From Verrucomicrobiota bacterium (GTDB lineage Bacteria; Chlamydiota; Chlamydiia; Chlamydiales; Rhabdochlamydiaceae): 64,000 nucleotides of DNA. A model generated the notes under the pieces. The model was not told where the DNA came from, made no database searches, and worked only from the letters and a program-made list of their open reading frames with translations. Numbering within the stretch: the first letter of the stretch is position 1; each line of letters starts with the position of its first letter. The position numbers and the translations under genes were made by a program. This document shows positions 52,678-61,610 of the stretch, piece by piece. The DNA is taken from positions 302,250-366,249 of the forward strand of contig JAFEGJ010000001.1 of NCBI GenBank assembly GCA_018240015.1, read 5' to 3'.

Positions 52678-53103
52678 ATGAATTCACCAAGTTCTTTAAC
52701 TACTCCAGGAACTCCCTATTTTACTCCCGCCACTTCTTCAGACAGCCCATTCCAAACGCCAGATAACAGTGTAAAAAAGACGCCGTATAGGACTCGTTTA
52801 GTGGAGTGGTTTCAGACACCCTTTGCTAAACAACCCAAAGAAATAAAGCTAGACAATACCGAACTGAAGCAAGAACTCGAATTCATGTATGAGTGTCTTG
52901 AAGAATTGGTAGAGGTCTCGGATGATGATCTCTTGAGTTTTGTTCCTTTGCATCGAGAGATTTTGGGATCGATGATATATAAATTTGGCTCGAATATGAC
53001 GCAGCTCGAGAATGATTACCACAAATATGAACAGCTTTATGAAATCACTTCAGACAGATTTAAGGCGGATGTCTTTAAAGGGTATTTTCCTGTACTCGAT
53101 TAG
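52678..53103 (+). CDS. Small hypothetical protein, possible secreted effector
   Basis: 141 aa with a near-perfect Shine-Dalgarno (AAAAGGAGG, 5 nt before ATG). The first ~35 residues are Ser-, Thr- and Pro-rich and disordered (SPSSLTTPGTPYFTPATSSD), as in type III secretion signals, followed by an acidic helical part (ELKQELEFMYECLEELVEVS) and TQLENDYHKYEQLYEI, likely coiled coil. No classical signal or membrane helix. No family recognised, and the effector idea is inference from composition. It overlaps rpoN tail to tail by 4 nt. Confidence 0.65.
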   Translation: MNSPSSLTTPGTPYFTPATSSDSPFQTPDNSVKKTPYRTRLVEWFQTPFAKQPKEIKLDNTELKQELEFMYECLEELVEVSDDDLLSFVPLHREILGSMIYKFGSNMTQLENDYHKYEQLYEITSDRFKADVFKGYFPVLD

Positions 53104-54302
53104 GACCTTCTAAGATGGGCAGGTAGCAGCCCTAGAGCAGCGCGGTACTTGGCAACCGTGCGCCTAGCACACAGTGTTCCTTCTTGCACAAGTTTTTGAG
53201 CAATTTCCTCATCGGAAAGAGGATGCATTTTATCTTCTTGAGCGATGAGCTCTGAGATTTTCTGCTTCACTGTGCGGCTCGAAACCAGTTTTCCTTTCGA
53301 CGTAGTGAGTTTAGATGAGAAGAACATCTTCAGCGGGAAAAGTCCCAGATGGCACGAAAGATATTTGTCGCTGACAGCCCGCGAGGCCGTCGATTCATGA
53401 AGACCGAGGTCCGCAGCAATTTCTTGCAGCGTGAGTGGTCGGAGTTTTTCTTTTTCACCGCGAAAAAAGTCAGCTTGTTTTTCTAAAAGATAGTGCCCGA
53501 TTTTTTTGAGCGTATGGTATCGCTTCTCAAGAGAGCGGAGAAGCCATTTAGCTTCCCGCAGGTGATGCTGTACGAACTCTTGTGAGTCGGGAGGGAGATC
53601 GCTCCACTCGAGGGACCTTACCTGAAAGGGTGGGAGTAGAGAGGCATTGATCTCGATGTTCCATTTTCCTTCCGTGCCGCGCACGAGGAGATCAGGAATG
53701 ATAGTGCACGAATGTCCCGGGTGGAATCTTCGCCCCGGATGAAAATCGAGCAATTTAAGATCAGCGGCAATCAGGTGTTTATGCGGATAGCGATTATGTA
53801 AAATGGCTTCAAAATGGTGCTCGATGGCTTCATACACAAGCGATTGGTCTTTGCCTTGGCGCTCGAGCTGTAAAAGAAGGGATTCTTGAAGCGTCCTCGC
53901 CGCGACACCGGGCGGGTCAAAAGTTTGCATGATATGCAAAATTTTTTCATTTACAACGGCGTCCCCGATGAACCCTCGGTCATCGAGATGCCCGAGAATT
54001 TCTTCGACAGAGGCCATATCGTCGGGGGATGAAAAAAAATCTTTGGCTTGAGCCTTAAGATGTTCATAAAGAGTGGGAGAGGAGGCCATTGGTTCGAAAG
54101 GAGAGAAACTTTCCTGCGATTCTGTCTCATCCACAGGTTCGCCCATGGGTTCTTGATATTCGAGGAGAGGATTTTGTTCGATATGCGCTTGCACCCAGGA
54201 TGACAGCTCTACGAGAGGCATCTGAAGAATCTGCAGCGACCTCTGCATTTCTAAAGTCGGGATAAGAGCTTGCTCGGGCTTGTTTTTTATTTCTAGTTTC
54301 AC
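53100..54302 (-). CDS. rpoN: RNA polymerase sigma-54 factor
   Basis: 400 aa. Region I at the N-terminus is Gln/Leu-rich (ALIPTLEMQRSLQILQMPLV, ELSSWVQAHIEQNPLLEYQ), region II is short and acidic, and region III shows the core-binding part and HTH (LTLQEIAADLGLHESTASRA). The C-terminal RpoN box is ARRTVAKYRAALGL, matching ARRTVAKYRE of E. coli. It is shorter than E. coli RpoN (477 aa), as in other chlamydiae, where it serves a small late regulon with AtoC/AtoS. The start is GTG at 54,302 with AAGAGAT upstream. Confidence 0.96.
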   Translation of the reverse strand: MKLEIKNKPEQALIPTLEMQRSLQILQMPLVELSSWVQAHIEQNPLLEYQEPMGEPVDETESQESFSPFEPMASSPTLYEHLKAQAKDFFSSPDDMASVEEILGHLDDRGFIGDAVVNEKILHIMQTFDPPGVAARTLQESLLLQLERQGKDQSLVYEAIEHHFEAILHNRYPHKHLIAADLKLLDFHPGRRFHPGHSCTIIPDLLVRGTEGKWNIEINASLLPPFQVRSLEWSDLPPDSQEFVQHHLREAKWLLRSLEKRYHTLKKIGHYLLEKQADFFRGEKEKLRPLTLQEIAADLGLHESTASRAVSDKYLSCHLGLFPLKMFFSSKLTTSKGKLVSSRTVKQKISELIAQEDKMHPLSDEEIAQKLVQEGTLCARRTVAKYRAALGLLPAHLRRS

Positions 54303-54339
54303 AATCTCTTTTATTATATAATTTGCTCCTGATTGTAAA

Positions 54340-54509
54340 TAGTCGTCCCTGATTTAGTGCTTTGGGATTGATGTTTTATGACTTTTGATGAGATTTTGGC
54401 ACGGCCGAGGCAGGCCACATGCGTAGCTGCATATGGCTAACGAGGACGGGATCAAAATATCGCAAAAGGCAAAAACAGCAACCCAAATTGACTAAATCAG
54501 GGGCGACTA
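54340..54509. repeat. Long imperfect palindrome, element D, between rpoN and the GT9 gene
   Basis: 170 bp from TA to TA. Outer arms TAGTCGTCCCTGATTTAGT and ACTAAATCAGGGGCGACTA pair with one mismatch in 19. Pairing continues inward (GGGATTGATGTTTT against AAAAACAGCAACCC, GACTTTTGATGAGATTTTG against CAAAATATCGCAAAAGGC). The centre is a small hairpin (CATGCGTAGCTGCATATG, about 54,418-54,435). The core GAGGCAGGC-hairpin-GGCTAACGAGGAC resembles the minus-strand core of element A. Its right arm supplies the only Shine-Dalgarno-like AGGGG before the next gene. Confidence 0.88.
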
Positions 54510-54512
54510 GAT

Positions 54513-55454
54513 ATGAAATGTGCAATTTTTAGTTGTTTAGGGTTAGGAGATGGCCTTATCGCCTCAGTGCTAGGCCGCAACCTCAAAGAAAATGGCCACG
54601 AAGTGGTCATTTTTCATCCCTTTCTAAATCAAGTGGAGCGCTGGTTCCCGGGCATATCTTTCCGGCCGTTTCCTCCTGATTTAACAGAATTTGATCGTTA
54701 CTTTGTTATTTATGAGAGAAGTCCTTGGATGCAGGCTGTTTTAGATGAATGTCTCTCCAAGTTCCGCGCTCAAACAACCGTCCTAAACCCCATCGCCACT
54801 CCGAATACCGACTACCCCTTCTGGGAAGAGGGAAGGTTCGATGGAAACAAGACCTTTGTCGAGAATCTCTATGTATTTTCCCGCGATATTTTGAAATTAC
54901 CCCACGCGTCTGACAAGTCGGGGCTGGTCATTCCCAGCGAAATTACTCCCCGCAGGTTCCCCCAGCGTGTCATCATCCATCCCACGAGCTCCCGGCCGGG
55001 GAAAAATTGGTCGCGTCACAAATTTTTGCGACTGGCCGAAAAACTTAAAAAGGGGGGATTTGACCCTGTATTTACCGTGGGGCCCAAAGAGCAAGCCGAG
55101 TGGCCTGAAGGGAAGATATTCCCAAGCCTGGACGAGCTTTTTGTTTTTGTTGCTGAGTCGGGCGCAATGATCGGTAATGATTCGGGTATTGGTCATTTGG
55201 CTTCGGCCTGCGGCCTGCCGACGCTAACACTGTGCCGCAACCAGCGAACGGCCGATTTTTGGCATCCTTATTGGGCACAGAGCGAAGTCTGCCTTCCTTC
55301 GGGATGGCTCCCTAACATCAAAGGCATGCGGTGGCGAGACGAGAAGTGGCAATGGGGTCTCTCAGTCAGAAGAGTTTATTCGACTTTTTTAAGCTTGGCA
55401 AATCGATCGACGAGCGAGCGCGTCGACTCTGTCTGCGGGAAAAAAACATCGTAG
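54513..55454 (+). CDS. GT9 (heptosyltransferase-like) glycosyltransferase
   Basis: 313 aa. GT9/ADP-heptose LPS heptosyltransferase layout: CAIFSCLGLGDGLIASVLGR at the N-terminus, RVIIHPTSSRPGKNWSRHKF, PVFTVGPKEQAEWPEG, and the donor site AMIGNDSGIGHLASACGLPT, LTLCRNQRTADFWHPYW. It is smaller than typical heptosyltransferases. The role is probably adding a sugar to the LPS core; the donor is uncertain. The ribosome-binding AGGGG lies in palindromic element D. The last 26 residues are antisense to pcrA and unlike the family, suggesting loss of an earlier stop. Confidence 0.82.
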   Translation: MKCAIFSCLGLGDGLIASVLGRNLKENGHEVVIFHPFLNQVERWFPGISFRPFPPDLTEFDRYFVIYERSPWMQAVLDECLSKFRAQTTVLNPIATPNTDYPFWEEGRFDGNKTFVENLYVFSRDILKLPHASDKSGLVIPSEITPRRFPQRVIIHPTSSRPGKNWSRHKFLRLAEKLKKGGFDPVFTVGPKEQAEWPEGKIFPSLDELFVFVAESGAMIGNDSGIGHLASACGLPTLTLCRNQRTADFWHPYWAQSEVCLPSGWLPNIKGMRWRDEKWQWGLSVRRVYSTFLSLANRSTSERVDSVCGKKTS

Positions 55455-57433
55455 GTGAGGCCCAGCGAGGTCTGGTATCTTTTTTGAACGATGCCCACCC
55501 CAAAATCGCGATGGTAGACTTCTTCTCCCAGCGCAAAGACTCGTGGCTCTTCCTCCTCTTCTTCCATCACGGGAGGCTTTTGAAAATATTCCGTAGGGAT
55601 TTCATAGAGAAAGCGGCTCGGCGTCATCATGCGCGGCGTGCCCCATAAAAAACGGCTACGCGCAGCGGAGAGAAAAAGGTGTTTTTTCGCCCTTGTCATG
55701 CCGACATAGCAAAGACGCCTCTCTTCTTCCAGGCTATCGGGATCTTCCTTGGAGTTGATGTGGGGAAATAAATCCTCTTCCATCCCGACGAGAAAGACAA
55801 GAGAAAATTCGAGACCTTTGCCATTGTGCAGGGTCATGAGCCGCACAGCATCTTTCGATGTGTCGCTTTCATAAGAAGAGCGCAGCGTCAATTCTTCGAG
55901 AAATTTTGAAAGAGGTGTGTCGTCATTTTCTGCGGCTTTCGAGACAAGTTCGGCGAGGTTCTCGCGGCGCTCAGCAAAAGAAAGAGGATCTTCTCTTAAA
56001 TAATCGATGTAGCGAGAACGTTCGATCGCTTCCGAGAGAATGGTCGAGAGAGCCGTCTTTGCCTGCACCATTTCTCGCAGCTGCAAAATCGTATCGACGT
56101 AGTGTTTGATCCCCTCGTATTGTTTGGTCGAGAGTTTTCCTTCGAGTCGCCTTTCCACGAGCGCTTGGCACACCTCAAAAATGGATCTGCTGTGCAGCTG
56201 GCTTAAATCCTGCAATTTTTTGAGCGCTGCCTCGCCCAGCCCCCGCTTGGGAAGGTTGATCGTGCGAGAAAAAGCCAGAAAATCTGATCCCGAGACGACC
56301 ATTCTAAGGAGCGCGAGGATATCTTTGATCTCGCGCCGCTGATAAAAAGAGAGCCCGCCGATAATCACGTAGGGGATTTGCTGCTTTAGCAAATGATCTT
56401 CCATCACACGCGACTGAAAGTTGGTTCGGTAGAAGATGACCATATCTCTTAAATCGTGCTGACTGCGATATTTTTCGATCTGCCGCATCACAAAATTCGC
56501 TTCATGGCGTTCATCGGGAAAAATCTGAAATCCAATTTTTTCTCCTGGTCCGAGATCGCTCCACAAATGCTTTTCATAGCGGCCTTTGTTGTGCGCGATG
56601 AGGGCATTGGCCGCGTTGAGGATCGTGGTTGTACTGCGATAATTTTGCTCGAGAGGAATGATAAGGGCGCCAGGAAAATCGCGTTCAAATTGCAAAATAT
56701 TGTGGATGTTAGCGCCTCTCCAAGAATAGATCGATTGGTCCGGATCACCGACGGCAAAGACATTGCGGTGCTGGGCCGAGAGCAGCTGGATGATCGCATG
56801 CTGCGCCAGGTTGGTATCTTGATACTCATCGATCAAAATAAAGCGCCAACGTTTCTGATATTTTTCTAATATCAGCGGCTCTTCGCGCAGAAGCCGCACT
56901 GTTAAAAAAAGGAGATCATCAAAATCGACAGCGCCGTATTCTTTGAGTTTACGCTGGTAAAGATCGAAGGCGGGATCTTTCAGCTCGCTCAAATTGTTTT
57001 TGGCCGATGAAATCTCGGCCCGCTTGGCTTTAACAAGCCCCTTTTCTTCACTCAAATTGAGCTCACTTAGACATTCCTTCAATAGCCGCTCGCTATCTTC
57101 TTCATCGTAGATCGTAAAATCCGTCTTGTATCCCAGAGCATAAATAGATTCTCTGAGCATGCGCGCACAAAGACTATGGAACGTTGAGGCGAGCACTTCT
57201 TTTTGAGCGATCTGCAAAATCCGGTGGCGCATCTCATCGGCCGCCTTGTTCGTGAACGTCACGGCGACGATTTCATCCGCTGGAACGCCCAGCTGCAAAA
57301 GATAGGCGATACGAAACGTAACAACGCGTGTTTTCCCAGAACCTGCTCCCGCGAGCACAAGCGCTGGTCCCTCGACATGATGAACGGCGATTTCCTGCTG
57401 GGAATTTAAGTTCTTCTGCATCTTAGCGATCAT
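55376..57433 (-). CDS. pcrA: UvrD/PcrA-type superfamily 1 DNA helicase
   Basis: 685 aa. All SF1A motifs are visible: Q motif NSQQEIAVHHVEGP, Walker A LAGAGSGKTRV, motif Ia VTFTNKAADEMRHRI, motif II FILIDEYQDTNLAQ, motif III AVGDPDQSIYSWRGANIHNI, motif IV LEQNYRSTTTILNAANALIA, motif V VRLMTLHNGKGLEFSLVFLV and motif VI EERRLCYVGMTRAKKHLFLS. The C-terminus has the tudor-like EEVYHRDFGVGIVQKRY that binds RNA polymerase in PcrA. It removes UvrABC products and clears forks. TAGGAGAG precedes ATG 57,433. Confidence 0.97.
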   Translation of the reverse strand: MIAKMQKNLNSQQEIAVHHVEGPALVLAGAGSGKTRVVTFRIAYLLQLGVPADEIVAVTFTNKAADEMRHRILQIAQKEVLASTFHSLCARMLRESIYALGYKTDFTIYDEEDSERLLKECLSELNLSEEKGLVKAKRAEISSAKNNLSELKDPAFDLYQRKLKEYGAVDFDDLLFLTVRLLREEPLILEKYQKRWRFILIDEYQDTNLAQHAIIQLLSAQHRNVFAVGDPDQSIYSWRGANIHNILQFERDFPGALIIPLEQNYRSTTTILNAANALIAHNKGRYEKHLWSDLGPGEKIGFQIFPDERHEANFVMRQIEKYRSQHDLRDMVIFYRTNFQSRVMEDHLLKQQIPYVIIGGLSFYQRREIKDILALLRMVVSGSDFLAFSRTINLPKRGLGEAALKKLQDLSQLHSRSIFEVCQALVERRLEGKLSTKQYEGIKHYVDTILQLREMVQAKTALSTILSEAIERSRYIDYLREDPLSFAERRENLAELVSKAAENDDTPLSKFLEELTLRSSYESDTSKDAVRLMTLHNGKGLEFSLVFLVGMEEDLFPHINSKEDPDSLEEERRLCYVGMTRAKKHLFLSAARSRFLWGTPRMMTPSRFLYEIPTEYFQKPPVMEEEEEEPRVFALGEEVYHRDFGVGIVQKRYQTSLGLTYDVFFPQTESTRSLVDRFAKLKKVE

Positions 57434-57544
57434 AACTCTCTCCTAGAAATAACACAAAGACGTATGTACTGGTTGGCAGAAGAGAAAAACAGGATGCAAA
57501 ATTCTATTAATCCTTTTTTCCTATAAAAATTTAGAGAGTTATCC

Positions 57545-57571
57545 AAGAGTCCAGCAGCTTGCTGGATTCTT
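57545..57571 (-). terminator. Hairpin between putA and pcrA, candidate terminator
   Basis: A 12-bp stem with one G-T pair (AAGAGTCCAGCA at 57,545-57,556 and TGCTGGATTCTT at 57,560-57,571) and a 3-nt loop lies 40 nt after the putA stop. No clean T tract follows on the minus strand (GGATAACTCTCT), so termination may be weak or need other factors. The remaining 57,434-57,610 shows only a T-rich stretch. Confidence 0.45.
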
Positions 57572-57610
57572 GTTTGCTATACCCGCAATCCCATTTCTTC
57601 AGCGAGGCCT

Positions 57611-60600
57611 TTACATCAAAGGCCGTCGAATTTCCCCTTCGCGCACGCCGAGATTGCCATAGCGGTGGTAGTCAAAGCTGATGGCGATTTCTCGGAGGTA
57701 ATGGAGGAGTTCAAAACGCCCCGAGGCTAGCACAGGTGCTTGGGCCAGGTGGGTGGCCGATTCGGCGGCGGCTTTTTGCAGAGCCGCGCTGGGGATGGAA
57801 AGAAGGCGCACGCGGCGGAAGACGCCTAGCCTTACCCTCTCAATAAAATGTTCATTCGATTCTTGAACAATTTTGAAGAGCGGAACGAGGTGTTTCCATT
57901 GATCGGTAAAGCCCAGCTTTGTTTCGCCTTTGGACCAGCTGATTTGGATGGGTGTTTCGCACGACAAAGCAGCAGCACACGCGCGCAGGATATCGAGCGC
58001 ATTGTCACTGCCTTGGATGCGCAGCACAATTCCGTGATAGGGCCGGTAGCGGAGGAAATTATCTTGCCCGAGGACTTTAGAGGGATCGTGGTCGTGTAAA
58101 AAGCGCTTCGCCCAAAAGGCATAATTGGCAGTCGACCCGTACCACAGTCCCACTTCTTCAGTCGAGAGATGGATTTTTTGGATGAAGTGCGTGAGATTTT
58201 CAACGAGAGGCGGCAACGGGCATTTTTCTTGCGGAAGAGAGACTTGCGAGGCGATGGCCATCTGAGCTACGTAATTGGGACCGCCCGCCTTCGCTCCATG
58301 ACCAAACCCGGAGGCTTTACATCCTCCAAAAGGCTGACGCCGAACGATCGCGCCGGTGATGCCGCGATTGATGTAGAGATTGCCGGCTTCGATTTTCTCG
58401 AGCCACAGGCGCTGCTCGCGCTCATCGAGGCTTTGAAGTCCTGAAGTGAGTCCATACGGAGTTGCATTAGCAAGATGGATCGCGTGTTCGAGATTTCGCG
58501 CGCGCATCACAGCGAGGACGGGACCGAAGAGCTCCGTTTGGTGCATGAAACTTCCCTCTTTGACTCCCAGCTTTACACCGGGAGACCAAAGAGCGGGATT
58601 GTCGGGATCTTGACGGGGCTTGACCAGCCATTCTTCTCCTGGCTCCAAGCTGGTGAGGCCGCGAAGAAGAGCCGGCCCTGGCTCATGGATGAGAGGGACA
58701 ACTTTTGTGGAAGGATCCCATGCAGACCCCACGGTTAAAGAAGAGACAGCATCTTTGAGTTGGCGGCGGAAGAGCGGGCTGTCGTAAATCTCTTGCTCGA
58801 GGATAGCAAGACTTGCTGCGCTACACTTTTGCCCGGAGTGACCAAAAGCGGAATGGACGAGATCTTTGATCGCCAGGTCGTGGTCAGAAAGTGCGGTGAT
58901 GATGATCGCGTTTTTACCGCCGGTTTCTGCTGAGAGGTCGATACTCGGCCGCATTTTTAAGAATAGACGAGCTGTCGATGTGGCTCCCGTCAAAATCACG
59001 GCACTCAGACGGGGATCTTGAATGAGTTGGCTGCCGACAGGATCATCGGGGCATGTCAGAAATTGCAGCACAGTTTTGGGAAAGCCCGCTTGCCACAGCA
59101 AATTGACGAGAACCCAGCCAGAAAGCACAGCTTCAGGAGCGGGTTTGAAAATCACGCAGTTTCCTGCTACGAGAGCAGCTAAAATGCCGCCAGCAGGAAT
59201 CGAAATCGGGAAATTCCAAGGAGGAGCAACGAGTACGGTTCCTTTGGCTTTCCACGCAAGGTCTTTACAAGCGTCCATTTTCTGCATGCTGCGCAAGTAG
59301 TAGTCGGCAAAATCTATGGCTTCGGAAATTTCAGGGTCGGATTCTAAGACTGTTTTCCCCCCGTCGGCCATCATCACGCCGATGAGGTCGTCTCTTTTTT
59401 CGCGCATTTTTTGCGCAGCGTTTGCAAGCATTGCGCATCGATCGGCTACGGATGTTCTGGACCATGCGTTTTCGGAGCCTTTGGCCGTTTTGAGAGCCTC
59501 ATCCACTTGAGGCCAGCCGGCCATTGAATATTTATAAAGCAGAGTCCCCGGGCGCGACGGATCAAACCCCTTTCCGCTGGGATTCTTTTCGTGAAACTCA
59601 TGTCCATTAATGACAGAGGGGATCGGCTCGATTTTTTTTGTTTTCCAAGTTTGGATAATGTTCTCAGCCCACTGCCGATTCACCTCGAGAGAAAAATCGG
59701 TATCGGGTTCATTATCAAATGGCGCTTTGACATCGAGACCAGAAGGCGTTTCGCTTCGATTTTGATGGCGGCGGGGCCCCATCGGAGTCGTCATCATTTC
59801 TTCGCAGGATTGCTGGAAAAATCGTGCTTGCTCGTCCCAGTCAGCCGTTTTTGTTTTCAGCCCAAACATGTGACGTAAAAAATTGTCGGGGCCTGTGTTT
59901 TCATCGAGGCGGCGGATCAGGTAGGCGACAGCGCTTTGGAAATCTTCCTTGGTGGCGACGGGACAGTAGAGGAGAATTTCCTTCGATAACTTTTGCACGA
60001 CTCGGCGCACATGATCGGCCATTCCTTCGAGCATTTCGAAATTGACTTCGTGCTCGACGCCGTGTTCGGCGCGCAGGATCAGACCATAGGCGATATCGAA
60101 TAAATTGTGGCTCGCGACTCCTAAGTGCGCAGCTCTAGCATGCGAGGGAAGGCACCCGTAAGCCACCATCCGCTTGTAATTGGCATCGACTTCGATTTTG
60201 TCTCGATAAGGAGCTTGTGGCCAAAGGCGCAGAGATGATTCAAATTGCTCCATCGCGAGGTTCGCGCCCTTGACGATCCGGATCTTGATTGGCGCTCCCT
60301 TTTTCTTAACGCGGTCCATGGCCCATGCCGTGAGATCTTTTTGGATTTCATGGCTATCGGGCAAATAAGCTTGGAGGACGATCCCCGCTGAAAAATCGTG
60401 GAATTCCTCCTCGCTGAGGACTTTCTTAAATAGATCTACCGTCAAATGGAGATCTCGATATTCCTCCATGTCCAAATTGACAAATTTTGGCGTTCTTCGG
60501 CCATCGGGGTGGCGGAAGAGATTGTTTTTGGCTGCGCGGTAGAGCTGCTTCAATCGATCGGAGAGAACATCCAGTGATTTTTCCCAAGCCAGCAGGTTGA

Positions 60601-61234
60601 TCTGCGAAAAAATCGTCGAAATCTTTATCGAAACGTATTCGATGTCTTCCGACTCCAAGTCTTTTAAATATACGTTGAGCCTTTTTATAGCCTCTTCTTC
60701 TCCAAGGATAGCTTCTCCCAGGTGATTTAAGTTGAGCCGCACACCCTCAGCGCGCCTTTTGTGCATGTGTTTGGAAAGAGCCCTTTTCTCTCCTGGTAAA
60801 ATCACAGCTCTAGTTTCTTTGCGAAGCTTTCTCCTCACAAAAGGAATGAGCACAGCCGATAGAGCTTTCCCCAGTATTTGAAAAGCGACCAGTTGAAAAC
60901 GTTTACTCCATGACAAATAACGAGGAATGCCAAAATAGTTCAGGAGGTAGCACAATTGATCGGCAACTCTGCGACTTTTATGACTGCGGAAACACTGATC
61001 CGTCATGTACATCGTGAAGGCCTTCCCGCGCGGATCTTTCATCATCCGTGCGAGTTCTTCTAGACGCTCCTTTTCTTTGCCTGTCTGCGAGCGCTGCGCT
61101 TCATCGAGTAGAAGACCTGCGAGTTCCACTGCCGATTTTTGCCGTTCTTTGGGCGTCAGGGATTTTCCCCTCACCTGATCGAGGAGTTCGATCGCTTCTT
61201 CCAGGTGGTAAAGTTCTTGATGCAGCTTGCCCAT
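57611..61234 (-). CDS. putA: Bifunctional proline dehydrogenase / delta-1-pyrroline-5-carboxylate dehydrogenase
   Basis: Oxidises proline to glutamate in two coupled steps using FAD and NAD. From ATG 61,234 (GGGAGAG 2-3 nt upstream; the frame is open 16 codons further) the product is 1,207 aa. There is no ribbon-helix-helix DNA-binding domain, so it is not a self-regulator. The PRODH barrel covers about 170-480 (EYVSIKISTIFSQINLLAWE, RIVKGANLAMEQFESSL, GVASHNLFDIAYGLI). The ALDH domain covers about 540-990, with Glu in LSAETGGKNAI and catalytic Cys in FGHSGQKCSAASLA. A C-terminal ALDH-like lid domain ends the protein. This gives an amino-acid energy route for an intracellular bacterium. Confidence 0.95.
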   Translation of the reverse strand: MGKLHQELYHLEEAIELLDQVRGKSLTPKERQKSAVELAGLLLDEAQRSQTGKEKERLEELARMMKDPRGKAFTMYMTDQCFRSHKSRRVADQLCYLLNYFGIPRYLSWSKRFQLVAFQILGKALSAVLIPFVRRKLRKETRAVILPGEKRALSKHMHKRRAEGVRLNLNHLGEAILGEEEAIKRLNVYLKDLESEDIEYVSIKISTIFSQINLLAWEKSLDVLSDRLKQLYRAAKNNLFRHPDGRRTPKFVNLDMEEYRDLHLTVDLFKKVLSEEEFHDFSAGIVLQAYLPDSHEIQKDLTAWAMDRVKKKGAPIKIRIVKGANLAMEQFESSLRLWPQAPYRDKIEVDANYKRMVAYGCLPSHARAAHLGVASHNLFDIAYGLILRAEHGVEHEVNFEMLEGMADHVRRVVQKLSKEILLYCPVATKEDFQSAVAYLIRRLDENTGPDNFLRHMFGLKTKTADWDEQARFFQQSCEEMMTTPMGPRRHQNRSETPSGLDVKAPFDNEPDTDFSLEVNRQWAENIIQTWKTKKIEPIPSVINGHEFHEKNPSGKGFDPSRPGTLLYKYSMAGWPQVDEALKTAKGSENAWSRTSVADRCAMLANAAQKMREKRDDLIGVMMADGGKTVLESDPEISEAIDFADYYLRSMQKMDACKDLAWKAKGTVLVAPPWNFPISIPAGGILAALVAGNCVIFKPAPEAVLSGWVLVNLLWQAGFPKTVLQFLTCPDDPVGSQLIQDPRLSAVILTGATSTARLFLKMRPSIDLSAETGGKNAIIITALSDHDLAIKDLVHSAFGHSGQKCSAASLAILEQEIYDSPLFRRQLKDAVSSLTVGSAWDPSTKVVPLIHEPGPALLRGLTSLEPGEEWLVKPRQDPDNPALWSPGVKLGVKEGSFMHQTELFGPVLAVMRARNLEHAIHLANATPYGLTSGLQSLDEREQRLWLEKIEAGNLYINRGITGAIVRRQPFGGCKASGFGHGAKAGGPNYVAQMAIASQVSLPQEKCPLPPLVENLTHFIQKIHLSTEEVGLWYGSTANYAFWAKRFLHDHDPSKVLGQDNFLRYRPYHGIVLRIQGSDNALDILRACAAALSCETPIQISWSKGETKLGFTDQWKHLVPLFKIVQESNEHFIERVRLGVFRRVRLLSIPSAALQKAAAESATHLAQAPVLASGRFELLHYLREIAISFDYHRYGNLGVREGEIRRPLM

Positions 61235-61275
61235 ATCTCTCCCATAACAAAGCAAACTATTTTTTACACGTATGA

Positions 61276-61304
61276 TTGACACGAATAGACAGGAATCCTA
61301 GAAT
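61276..61304 (+). promoter_or_regulatory. Consensus sigma-70-type promoter for groES-groEL
   Basis: TTGACA (61,276-61,281), exact 17-nt spacer, TAGAAT (61,299-61,304), about 25 nt before ATG 61,329. No CIRCE inverted repeat (TTAGCACTC-N9-GAGTGCTAA) is visible between putA and groES, so HrcA control is not supported here. Confidence 0.7.
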
Positions 61305-61328
61305 GACACTTCCAAACGGAGGAGAGAG

Positions 61329-61610
61329 ATGGAGCAAATCAAACCCCTAGGCAATCGGGTACTTGTTAAACGCGCAGAAGCACAAAAGTCCAAAGGCGGT
61401 ATTTTACTGCCCGACACCGCTAAAGAAAAGCCCCGCAGAGGACAAGTTGTCGCCGTAGGTCCTGGCAGAATCGATGAAGAAGGTAAATTGCAACCTTGCC
61501 AAGTGGCTGTGGGTGATGAAGTTGTCTATAGTCCCTACTCTGGAACGGAAGTCGGATCTGAAGAACATTTGCTGATCTCTGAAGATGACATTTTAGGAGT
61601 GCTCGTATGA
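61329..61610 (+). CDS. groES: Co-chaperonin GroES
   Basis: 93 aa, complete: [40 protein letters not shown] (mobile loop that contacts GroEL), [15 protein letters not shown] and the C-terminal [24 protein letters not shown] precedes ATG 61,329. The stop overlaps groEL by 4 nt (ATGA). The IVL anchor of the mobile loop reads GILLP, so it should bind GroEL normally. Confidence 0.97.
   Translation: MEQIKPLGNRVLVKRAEAQKSKGGILLPDTAKEKPRRGQVVAVGPGRIDEEGKLQPCQVAVGDEVVYSPYSGTEVGSEEHLLISEDDILGVLV

Noticed and set aside
61235-61328. CIRCE operator upstream of groES
   Set aside because: Searched by eye for TTAGCACTC and GAGTGCTAA halves; none found within reasonable mismatch.
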